DNA of 30,312 bases. Source: a virus. The notes below the pieces were generated by a model. The model saw only the letters and a list, made by a program, of their open reading frames with translations. It had not been told where the DNA came from and did not search any database. Below, piece after piece: positions 6,658 through 12,443 of this stretch. The stretch covers positions 1 through 30,312 of the IMG/VR virus record IMGVR_UViG_3300012920_000165, one strand, 5' to 3'. The translations under genes were made by a program, and so were the position numbers. Position 1 is the first letter of the stretch. Every line of letters begins with the position of its first letter.

Positions 6658-7134
6658 CTACAAAACCGGGACCACCGACAGCGACACCCAACAAAAAGCG
6701 CCCTCTGCTGCGCGTTCTCGACGATTAAGGATTTTGCCCCATGCCTTCCGCGCTGCGATCTCGACGATCTGCGCGTCGTCCGCGAACAGTCTCGCGCCCT
6801 GTAGGCCATCGATCAATGATTTCAGGTAGTTGTCGAGATCTGGGCGCGTGGTCTTTGCCGTCCGCTGGCCGTCGTCGTCTGCGACTCGGAACCGGCTGGC
6901 CGGTCGCTTGCAAACGACTTGGACTTCGAGCCGCAACGGTACGCGCGCGCCGACCTGCCAGCCTCCCAGGTCGTCAGCGGCGCGCCGTGCAGCGGCTGCC
7001 ACCGCCTGCTCAAACTCGCGGCTTTTTTCGTCGGTGTAAACACGGAACCCGCGGCCGCGACGGGCGAACCGGGGTCGCCCCTTGGGCACTGGTTCGCCAG
7101 GAATGCAGAACGACAGGGTCGGGTATTCGGTCAT
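6658..7134 (-). CDS. rusA: RusA-family Holliday junction resolvase
   Basis: RusA cleaves Holliday junctions and other branched DNA, which phages need to resolve recombination intermediates before packaging. The 158-residue length is normal for phage RusA proteins (about 120-160). The N-terminal PGEPVPKGRPRF (12-23) is the usual RusA opening. RPDLDN at 97-102 supplies aspartates D99 and D101, and FADDAQ at 117-122 supplies D119 and D120; these acidic residues match the catalytic set. GAGGA lies about seven bases before the ATG. It is divergent from the exonuclease gene across a 64-base gap and leads the leftward replication cluster, although a second promoter may lie just downstream. Confidence 0.92.
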   Translation of the reverse strand: MTEYPTLSFCIPGEPVPKGRPRFARRGRGFRVYTDEKSREFEQAVAAAARRAADDLGGWQVGARVPLRLEVQVVCKRPASRFRVADDDGQRTAKTTRPDLDNYLKSLIDGLQGARLFADDAQIVEIAARKAWGKILNRRERAAEGAFCWVSLSVVPVL

Positions 7135-7198
7135 GGGTTGTCCTCTTCTGAATGGTGCGCCAGGGTACAGGCGATCAGACCCTATCGAGGAGGAAACG
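7135..7198. promoter_or_regulatory. Divergent intergenic region between rusA and exonuclease
   Basis: These 64 bases separate leftward rusA from the rightward exonuclease, so both transcripts must start here or upstream within the opposite gene. I see no convincing -35/-10 pair on either strand. A short inverted repeat, AGGGT and ACCCT around 7163-7182, is present. The strong Shine-Dalgarno GAGGAGG of the exonuclease lies at the right edge. Confidence 0.4.
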
Positions 7199-8017
7199 TT
7201 GACACCCTGTTACCGAGAGGAGCCCGACTGCGACTACCGCGCAGCGCTTGGCTTGAACTGGTCGACGCTCAAGGCCATGGCGACCAGTCCGAAGCACTAC
7301 CGATGGCTCCGAGACAACCCCCGGCCAGATTCTGCCGCGTTCCGCCTGGGTCGCGCGACGCACGCGGCCATCCTGGAGCCAGAACGGTTCGAAGACGGAT
7401 GGACGGTCTACCCTGGGCGGCGCGCTGGGAAGGCGTGGCAGGCGTTCCAAGAAGACAACCTCGGACGCGAGATCGTCAGCCAGTCCGAATACGACCAGGC
7501 CGTGGCGATGGCTACCGCTGTGACCCGCTCGCCTGCGCTGGCGGAACGCTTGAACGACGGCCGCGCGGAGTTGTCGCTATACTGGTCCGAAGCCGTCGAG
7601 GGTCTGGCCGAACCGCTCGCCATGAAGGCGCGCCTGGACTGGCTGTACCAGCGCGACGGCGTCTGGGTCGTCCTCGACGTCAAGACAGCACGCGAGATCG
7701 GCCGCACGTTCGGAACTGCCGCGGCACGGTTCCTGTACCATGGCCAGCTCGCGCACTATTGCGCCGGCGTCGCTGCCGTCCTGGGCGGAGAGGTTCGCGC
7801 GGAACTGCTGGTCGTCGAGACCCAGGGCCCGTACGACTGCGGCCTGTTGCAACTTGACCAGGTCGCGTTGGAATGCGGCCGCAAGCGACGGCGCGACCTG
7901 CTCGCGCGTCTGGCGCAGTGTACAAACGACGACGACTGGCCTGGACAGATTGCGACCCCTGGCTGGCTGCAGTTGCCCGATTGGGAACTGGCAACCCTCG
8001 ACGATCTGGAGGCATGA
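7199..8017 (+). CDS. PD-(D/E)XK exonuclease, RecE/exodeoxyribonuclease VIII-like
   Basis: This 272-residue protein is likely a 5'-3' double-strand exonuclease used in phage recombination. GRATH at 51-55 is the usual helix motif of RecE-like nucleases. The active site follows: E131, D147 in ARLDWLY, and D160-x-K162 in VVLDVKTA. The start is a TTG at 7199, chosen because a near-perfect GAGGAGG is about seven bases upstream. ATG codons at 7082, 7103 and 7133 lie inside or next to the divergent rusA gene and lack a comparable site. It is the first gene of the only rightward operon and is followed without a gap by a conserved partner gene. Confidence 0.85.
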   Translation: MTPCYREEPDCDYRAALGLNWSTLKAMATSPKHYRWLRDNPRPDSAAFRLGRATHAAILEPERFEDGWTVYPGRRAGKAWQAFQEDNLGREIVSQSEYDQAVAMATAVTRSPALAERLNDGRAELSLYWSEAVEGLAEPLAMKARLDWLYQRDGVWVVLDVKTAREIGRTFGTAAARFLYHGQLAHYCAGVAAVLGGEVRAELLVVETQGPYDCGLLQLDQVALECGRKRRRDLLARLAQCTNDDDWPGQIATPGWLQLPDWELATLDDLEA

Positions 8018-8608
8018 ATGGACCTGTCCGATACAATCGAACCGCGCAGCGACCAGATCAACGCAGACGACCTGCTGGCCGGTCCGCGTGACGTCACTGT
8101 CGCAGGCGTTCGACGGGGCAACCCTGATCAGCCTGTCGAGATCGTCGTGGCAGAGTTCGACCGCGTCTGGAAACCCTGCAAGACCGTCCGCCGTCTGCTG
8201 ATCGCCTGTTGGGGCGCTGACGGGTCCGCCTGGGTCGGTCGACGCGCGCGCCTGTACAACGACGCGACGGTGGAATGGGGCGGACGCAAGGTCGGCGGGA
8301 TCCGGATCTCGCACTTGTCGCACCTGGACTCCCTACGGACCGTGCTTGTGATGGTCAAGCGGGGCAAACGCCAGCCGGTCGAACTGCTGCCCCTGCCTAT
8401 GCCTGCCGAGCCCTTGATGCCTGCCGAACCGGTCGACCTCCTCGACGTGCTAAAACAGCGCGGCTTGTCCTTGGGTCAGCTCGACGAGTGGGCCAGCACA
8501 ACGGGCCGTCCGCTGGTCTCCTGCCTCGACCGCGACGGCCAGGACAAGGTCGCCGCCTGGCTGGCCTCTCCAAAGGCTGACGCGGTCGTGGCGTCCCTCG
8601 TCGGCTAA
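8018..8608 (+). CDS. Conserved phage protein, probable recombination partner
   Basis: This 196-residue protein starts with ATG directly after the exonuclease stop (TGA then ATG, no gap). Residues 1-25 (TIEPRSDQINADDLLAGP) and 58-105 (RRLLIACWG, ARLYND, GGIRISHLSHLD) match, from memory, a family frequently placed next to RecE-like nucleases in phages. Its biochemical role is not established to my knowledge; single-strand DNA binding or recombinase-like help is an inference from context. A proline-rich linker near residues 128-140 separates it from a helical C-terminal part. No catalytic motif is visible. Confidence 0.75.
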   Translation: MDLSDTIEPRSDQINADDLLAGPRDVTVAGVRRGNPDQPVEIVVAEFDRVWKPCKTVRRLLIACWGADGSAWVGRRARLYNDATVEWGGRKVGGIRISHLSHLDSLRTVLVMVKRGKRQPVELLPLPMPAEPLMPAEPVDLLDVLKQRGLSLGQLDEWASTTGRPLVSCLDRDGQDKVAAWLASPKADAVVASLVG

Positions 8609-8617
8609 GCTGTCGCC

Positions 8618-9013
8618 GTGTCCTACAAACCGCCCGCAACTGTCGCACGCGCCGCCCGTCGAGGGTTGGGCCTGCGCCGCCTCGCGCCGAAGAGTCGTCG
8701 AGGCGGAACCGCTGTTGGCGTCGCGCGCGCTACGCAGCTCGCAAACCAGCGAAACGTCAGCCTCGACACTGTGAAACGGATGATCGGGTATTTCTCGCGC
8801 CACCTGGTCGACAAACAGGGCGCGACCTGGTCGGAGAAGGGCAAGGGGTTCCAGGCGTGGCTCCTCTGGGGAGGCGACCCTGGCGCGCGCTGGGCGGTTC
8901 GGATTCTGCGTCGCGAGGCGCCCGACTGGTTCGACACGTTCCTGGAGGGTCCGCGGAACCGCGCGCTCCTTCGACACCTGGGACTATCGACGCGGAGGCG
9001 TGGCAATGGCTGA
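8618..9013 (+). CDS. Small modular phage protein with WLLWGGDPG motif (131 aa)
   Basis: The segment RGGTAVGVARATQLANQRNV, then SLDTVKRMIGYFSRHLVDK and AWLLWGGDPGARWAVR, matches a module I recall in many environmental phage proteins, sometimes fused to other domains. Its function is unknown. The start is GTG at 8618, nine bases after the preceding stop, with only a weak Shine-Dalgarno; translational coupling is likely. The N-terminus is highly basic (many Arg and Lys), suggesting nucleic-acid contact. Its stop overlaps the next start as ATGGCTGA. Alternative downstream starts are possible but would cut into the conserved part. Confidence 0.72.
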   Translation: MSYKPPATVARAARRGLGLRRLAPKSRRGGTAVGVARATQLANQRNVSLDTVKRMIGYFSRHLVDKQGATWSEKGKGFQAWLLWGGDPGARWAVRILRREAPDWFDTFLEGPRNRALLRHLGLSTRRRGNG

Positions 9014-9548
9014 TCCCATCTCACAAGGCGAGGACGACCGCGGGCCCTTCTACCGCGTGGGCGAACGCGGCGAAAAGATCCGCTACCGTCGAGGCGACGA
9101 CCGCAGCCGATCCCGTGCACGCTCCAGGGCGCTTCTGGCTGCGCGTCAGCGCCAAGGGAGGAACCCGACACGATCCAGCCCTGCGCGGGGGTCAGAACGC
9201 CGCAGAGGGTCACGGGCGAACCGCAGCGGGAGCGCAGCAGGGTCGCGCGGTGGGATCAAGATCAGCGCCGCCGTGGAGCAGTCGCTGCGGGACAAGGTCG
9301 AGGCGCACAACGCAGAGAACCCGCAGAAGCGCAAGCGCGTCGATCTGGGCATGCTGAAAGCCGTCTATCGGCGCGGAGCTGGAGCCTACAGCGCCAGCCA
9401 TGGGCGGAACATGACCCGGAACCAGTGGGCGATGGCGCGTGTGAACGCCTTCCTGCGCATCGTGCGCACGGGTCGCGCTCGCAAGGGCGGATCGCTGTTC
9501 GATACCGACCTTCTGCCCAAGGACCACCCACGCAGGACAGAGGACTGA
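9006..9548 (+). CDS. Two-module phage protein (180 aa) with YRRGAGAYS / NQWAMARVNAFL motif
   Basis: The N-terminal module (about residues 10-50) reads GPFYRVGERG, KIRYRRGDD and SRARSRALLAARQRQ. It resembles the whole of the next small protein. The C-terminal module (about 85-180) contains SAAVEQSLRDKVEAHN, KRVDLGMLKAVYRRGAGAYS, NQWAMARVNAFLRIV and DTDLLPKDHP, a pattern I recall in many environmental phage proteins of unknown function. A basic, serine-rich linker joins the two. ATG at 9006 is preferred over GTG at 9000 because GGAGG sits seven bases before it. Its chemistry is unknown; the charged N-terminus hints at DNA or RNA binding. Confidence 0.72.
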   Translation: MADPISQGEDDRGPFYRVGERGEKIRYRRGDDRSRSRARSRALLAARQRQGRNPTRSSPARGSERRRGSRANRSGSAAGSRGGIKISAAVEQSLRDKVEAHNAENPQKRKRVDLGMLKAVYRRGAGAYSASHGRNMTRNQWAMARVNAFLRIVRTGRARKGGSLFDTDLLPKDHPRRTED

Positions 9549-9551
9549 CGC

Positions 9552-9731
9552 ATGCCTGTTTTTCAGAGGGTCGACGAGCGCGGCCACTATTTCCAGTGGG
9601 GCGACACAGGAAAGAAGTACTATTTCGACCCATCATCGCTCGTCTCGTCTGCTAGGGCGCGCCAAAAGGCCCACAAGCAGGGGCGCGCGGTTCGGGCGCG
9701 TCAGGGCGCCGCCGGCGAGTACAAACGCTGA
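9552..9731 (+). CDS. Small YYF/QGRAV module protein (59 aa)
   Basis: A 60-codon gene that begins with ATG three bases after the preceding stop. The protein contains FQRVDERGHYFQWGDTG, KKYYFDPSS and ARARQKAHKQGRAV, a short module I recall from many environmental phage proteins. It also resembles residues 10-50 of the preceding gene. It is basic and has no cysteine or membrane segment. The resemblance to a known family and the tight coupling make it a real gene rather than a chance ORF. It is the last gene of the rightward operon; no strong terminator is seen before the convergent genes at 9815. Confidence 0.7.
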   Translation: MPVFQRVDERGHYFQWGDTGKKYYFDPSSLVSSARARQKAHKQGRAVRARQGAAGEYKR

Positions 9732-9814
9732 GCAGACCCAGACGACGCCCCGAAGAAGACAAACAGACAGACAGATAGCGCCGCCTGGGTTCTGACGTCT
9801 GTAACGCGCTCCGC

Positions 9815-10174
9815 TCAGTCGACCTCGTGTCGTTCCATGACCAGCGATTCTACCTTGTCGCAAGACGGTCGCTGCGCTGACGACTGGCCCATGGACCAGC
9901 AGCTAAGGAGCAGGCATTCAGCCGATCGCGCGTCGCCTCCAAGGGCCTCGACGCAGGCTGGCGGGATCTGCGCGAGGCTGGCGCGTACCTCTGCGTCGAT
10001 GACAACGGGCGCGCCGACCGTTGCGGCCAGTTCGCGCTGGCCGTCCTGAATCGTCCCGATCAGTTGGGTCTGTTCGGCCAGGATCCGCTCCGTCTTCGAG
10101 CGCGAGACAGCGACGCCGACGCCAACGCCGCCGCCAAACAGCAGCGCGCCTGCAATGCACAGCGCCGGGATCAT
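9815..10174 (-). CDS. Single-pass membrane protein of lysis cassette, possible Rz-like spanin
   Basis: The 119-residue protein starts MIPALCIAGALLFGGGVGVGV, an N-terminal membrane anchor (residues 2-23), and continues with a charged helix (SKTERILAEQTQLIGTIQDG) like an inner-membrane spanin. Several cysteines occur in the C-terminal half (PPACVEAL, ECLLLSCW, SCDK), which may form disulfides in the periplasm. The ATG at 10174 overlaps the endolysin stop as ATGA; an upstream ATG at 10216 is open but would overlap the endolysin by 46 bases. No separate outer-membrane lipoprotein partner is seen. Spanin is inferred from topology and position. Confidence 0.7.
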   Translation of the reverse strand: MIPALCIAGALLFGGGVGVGVAVSRSKTERILAEQTQLIGTIQDGQRELAATVGAPVVIDAEVRASLAQIPPACVEALGGDARSAECLLLSCWSMGQSSAQRPSCDKVESLVMERHEVD

Positions 10175-10587
10175 CGGGGATCGACCTGGTAGTGGGGACC
10201 GTCGCGCATTTTCCATCGTCCGCCCCAGGTCAGTCGGAACAAACCAGACAGCGCACCATCGGCCGCCAGGCGGGCCCAGGTCGCTTCAATATGTTCGTTG
10301 AGTGGATAGTAATACTGCCAGTCCCAGGAGACCGACCCGCCAACGTACGGCGCAACGTCGACCGCGAGGCTGTGCGGGGTCCTGTTGTGCTTGCTTTGCG
10401 GGTAGCGCAACTGAGACGCGCCAGAGTCGTAGGCTGCGTTTTGCTCTGCCTCGCCTCTGTACCCGCACAGCACAGTCATATCTGACGGGCAATCCGGGTC
10501 TGACAGGGCTTCTTTCATCAGCAGCACGAGATCAGGATGGCAGGTGTTCAACCGGTCCAGGCTTCGCTGGCTGAAGCGGTAGGTCAT
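10171..10587 (-). CDS. Endolysin, M15-family peptidase (L-alanyl-D-glutamate/D-Ala-D-Ala type)
   Basis: This 138-residue protein should cut peptide cross-links of peptidoglycan at lysis. The motif SKHNRTPHSLAVDVAPY begins at residue 65 and carries H67 and D77. The later GPHYQ carries H132; together these match zinc ligands of M15 (VanY-like) phage endolysins. WGGRWK before it is also typical of this group. There is no secretion signal, so a holin is needed. The ATG at 10587 is preferred over far upstream starts because it overlaps the preceding stop as ATGA. One-residue spacing differs from the form I remember between H67 and D77, so ligand assignment needs checking. Confidence 0.85.
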   Translation of the reverse strand: MTYRFSQRSLDRLNTCHPDLVLLMKEALSDPDCPSDMTVLCGYRGEAEQNAAYDSGASQLRYPQSKHNRTPHSLAVDVAPYVGGSVSWDWQYYYPLNEHIEATWARLAADGALSGLFRLTWGGRWKMRDGPHYQVDPR

Positions 10588-10697
10588 CCGACTGCCAAAC
10601 GCAGCGCGAGACCGACCAAGCAAACGCACAAGCCCAACAGGAACCAGCGCCCCAGTTCCTCCAAGAAGGCAGCGTCCTCTGGCGTGTAGGGCTTCAC
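10584..10697 (-). CDS. Tiny membrane protein, holin candidate (37 aa)
   Basis: A 38-codon gene with a GTG start at 10697 that overlaps the stop of the preceding gene as GTGA; its own stop overlaps the endolysin start as ATGA. The peptide reads VKPYTPEDAAFLEELGRW and then a hydrophobic FLLGLCVCLVGLALRLAVG, one membrane segment. The double overlap and the position directly before the endolysin argue for a real gene. It could be a small holin, pinholin or antiholin partner of the next upstream protein. Alternative starts further upstream in the frame lack hydrophobic or conserved content. Confidence 0.6.
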   Translation of the reverse strand: MKPYTPEDAAFLEELGRWFLLGLCVCLVGLALRLAVG

Positions 10698-10990
10698 TGA
10701 ACCGAACGCCCCTGAAGGCTGTCGATGCGTGCATAGAGTCCGCCGATTTTCTTCTCGATCCGGTTGCCCTGTTCGGCGCACTCCTTGACCTGGAGCAGCC
10801 ACGCAGCGCGGTCGGCTGCGTGTTCCGTGATCATCCTCGAATGCGAATCAAGATGTTGATCCACCCACCTCGATACTGCTGGGATCACCTTGGAGGAGAA
10901 GAAGCGCCAAGCGCCGAGCCCCATCCCTGCAAGGAGCAGCAACGACGAGAACGGGCCCGTCAGCAGGCTAACGATCGACGCGTCGTCCAT
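10694..10990 (-). CDS. Holin-like membrane protein with coiled coil (98 aa)
   Basis: The N-terminus has a hydrophobic segment at about residues 7-30 (SLLTGPFSSLLLLAGMGLGAW) and then a long charged, helical C-terminal part (KECAEQGNRIEKKIGGLYARIDSL) that may form a coiled coil. This layout fits phage holins and lysis-control proteins with one membrane span. GGAGA stands five bases before the ATG. It is followed by the tiny membrane protein with a GTGA overlap and then by the endolysin, the standard lysis gene order. The exact holin class cannot be assigned. Confidence 0.65.
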   Translation of the reverse strand: MDDASIVSLLTGPFSSLLLLAGMGLGAWRFFSSKVIPAVSRWVDQHLDSHSRMITEHAADRAAWLLQVKECAEQGNRIEKKIGGLYARIDSLQGRSVQ

Positions 10991-10991
10991 C

Positions 10992-11228
10992 TCAATCTCC
11001 AGTCACGCGGCGCAGCTCATCCAAAACAGCGCGCGCGATGGTGCGGCTGGTTGCTGCGTTAGGGCTGCTTTTTGACTCGTGGTCATAGGCTGCCAGCCAC
11101 TCTTCGACCTGATCAAGCGGGACAAGAACGGCAATAGCCCAACAGTCGACAAGGGTTGTCCCTCCGTCGTCGTCTGCGTCGCGTCCTGCCTTTTCTGTGG
11201 CTTCTTTGTCGATGTATACGTCTGGCAT
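10992..11228 (-). CDS. Hypothetical protein (78 aa)
   Basis: An acidic small protein (many Asp and Glu) with no membrane segment. A hydrophobic strand, WAIAVLVPLDQVEEWL, lies in the middle and a helix, TSRTIARAVLDELRRVTG, at the end. I do not recognise it. AAGG lies seven bases before the ATG, nine bases separate it from the fibre-like gene upstream, and one base separates it from the holin-like gene downstream. It could belong to either the tail or the lysis module. Confidence 0.6.
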   Translation of the reverse strand: MPDVYIDKEATEKAGRDADDDGGTTLVDCWAIAVLVPLDQVEEWLAAYDHESKSSPNAATSRTIARAVLDELRRVTGD

Positions 11229-11237
11229 CGGTAGACC

Positions 11238-12023
11238 TTAGCTTGGGAGATTGAACACCACGACGCGGTAGTATGCGCGGATCTTTGCGTCCTCGCCTGC
11301 CGTGATTGTTCCCAGGGAGAAGGTACCAAGTCCGACCATCAGATTCAGGTCTGTCGTGGTGTTCGTGTACAGCATTCCGCTATTTCGAGAAGAACCCGCG
11401 AGCTCCTCTTTGCTGCTGTCCACGTTGACGTATGCGACTGCCTGCGCCCTGCCTCCTGCATGGTTGGAGGTTGCGACGTTCTGATGGTTGTTTGCGTTGG
11501 CAAGACTTAGCTGTGGCGTGTTTCCGTTGAAGGAGCCCATCCGAATGTTCCCGGCTCCTGTCAGAACCAACAGGCCGCCGTGTGCCTTGTTCGCGCCGCT
11601 CGTCGTCGCGGTGCCATCCTCGGCAGACGCGACGACGATCTCCGTCGCGAAACCGTTGTCGGGTGCCACGTATTCGATCACGGTCTGAAGCACGTAGGCG
11701 TCCCCTGACGTCACGCGCACGTTCGCGCCGTTGCTGTCGATTGCGTAGAGGGGGGTTGTCCATCGCGGCGCGCGCTGCGTCGTTCCAGCCGTCCAGGCGT
11801 AGTTGTTTGAACCTGCCGCCAGCGCGTTCATGACGACCCTGTTTGTCCCTGTCGAATGCGTGACACTGTTGACTAGGTTGTCTGGGTCCGTCAGCGTCCA
11901 CGAGCTGTCCGAAAGGTTGATCAGGGTAAAACCCAAGGCGGACAAGTCGGCGCCAGTCGCTGCGCCGCTTCCGCCGCCCATGCCGGTCGGCTGTTTTGGG
12001 AAGAAGGTTGGCGACCCTGCCAT
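11238..12023 (-). CDS. Probable virion appendage or fibre-like protein (261 aa)
   Basis: The sequence is rich in Gly, Ser, Thr, Asn and Ala with alternating hydrophobic residues, typical of beta-rich phage surface proteins. The N-terminal GSPTFFPKQPTGMGGGSG is flexible. The long middle is strand-like (VRVTSGDAYVLQTVIEYV, GLLVLTGAGNIRMGSF) and the C-terminus (KIRAYYRVVVFNLP) may be the folded end. No catalytic motif is seen. ATG at 12023 is preferred over TTG at 12032 because the AGGG is better spaced. Base composition is visibly less GC-rich than in neighbours, which often marks exchangeable host-contact genes. Function as receptor-binding or decoration protein is inferred. Confidence 0.6.
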   Translation of the reverse strand: MAGSPTFFPKQPTGMGGGSGAATGADLSALGFTLINLSDSSWTLTDPDNLVNSVTHSTGTNRVVMNALAAGSNNYAWTAGTTQRAPRWTTPLYAIDSNGANVRVTSGDAYVLQTVIEYVAPDNGFATEIVVASAEDGTATTSGANKAHGGLLVLTGAGNIRMGSFNGNTPQLSLANANNHQNVATSNHAGGRAQAVAYVNVDSSKEELAGSSRNSGMLYTNTTTDLNLMVGLGTFSLGTITAGEDAKIRAYYRVVVFNLPS

Positions 12024-12025
12024 GG

Positions 12026-12418
12026 CTACCAACCCTGCCGAAAATGGTAGACCGTCGTGATCGAGTTGTCCGCCCCTGCGTCAACCTTCGATCGATGAAA
12101 GAAGGACGAAACCTGCGTGCCGTAGGTGATGGGGACCGCCGGCTGCTCGTGTACCGGGTTTGCCGCGGTGTCGTTGTCGAACAGCCAGCTTGCGCCGTTC
12201 GCCGGGTCGGTGGCGTTGCCCAGGACCGGGTCGACCGTCGTTCCGGTTCCGCTGGTAACTGCGCAGCGGCGCGCGACAACCGAACCGACAGCGGGCAGGC
12301 CCTGGGTCGCGAGGTTGATCTGGACCTCGCTGGTAGCTGCCGCTTCCGTTTCGGTGATTTTCACGACGTACAGGCCCGTTCCCGCCTGCTGTACTGTGAT
12401 TGAGCTTGCGTATGCCAT
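12026..12418 (-). CDS. Virion structural protein (130 aa)
   Basis: A small, beta-rich protein. The opening SSITVQQAGTGLYVVKITETEAAA and the end HRSKVDAGADNSITTVYHFRQGW (each seen in shorter pieces) match, from memory, a family found near tail genes in many environmental phages. No enzyme motif is visible. GAGGA stands six bases before the ATG, and only two bases separate the stop from the next gene. Its place between the tail-tip proteins and the fibre-like gene suggests a tail-associated structural role. Confidence 0.6.
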   Translation of the reverse strand: MAYASSITVQQAGTGLYVVKITETEAAATSEVQINLATQGLPAVGSVVARRCAVTSGTGTTVDPVLGNATDPANGASWLFDNDTAANPVHEQPAVPITYGTQVSSFFHRSKVDAGADNSITTVYHFRQGW

Positions 12419-12443
12419 GGCGTCCTCGCTTGTCGTCAGGGTA

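Noticed and set aside
9732-9814. Imperfect hairpin (CAGACCCAG / CTGGGTTCTG) between convergent operons as a terminator
   Set aside because: Stem has a bulge and a loop of about 40 bases, and there is no T tract on either strand.
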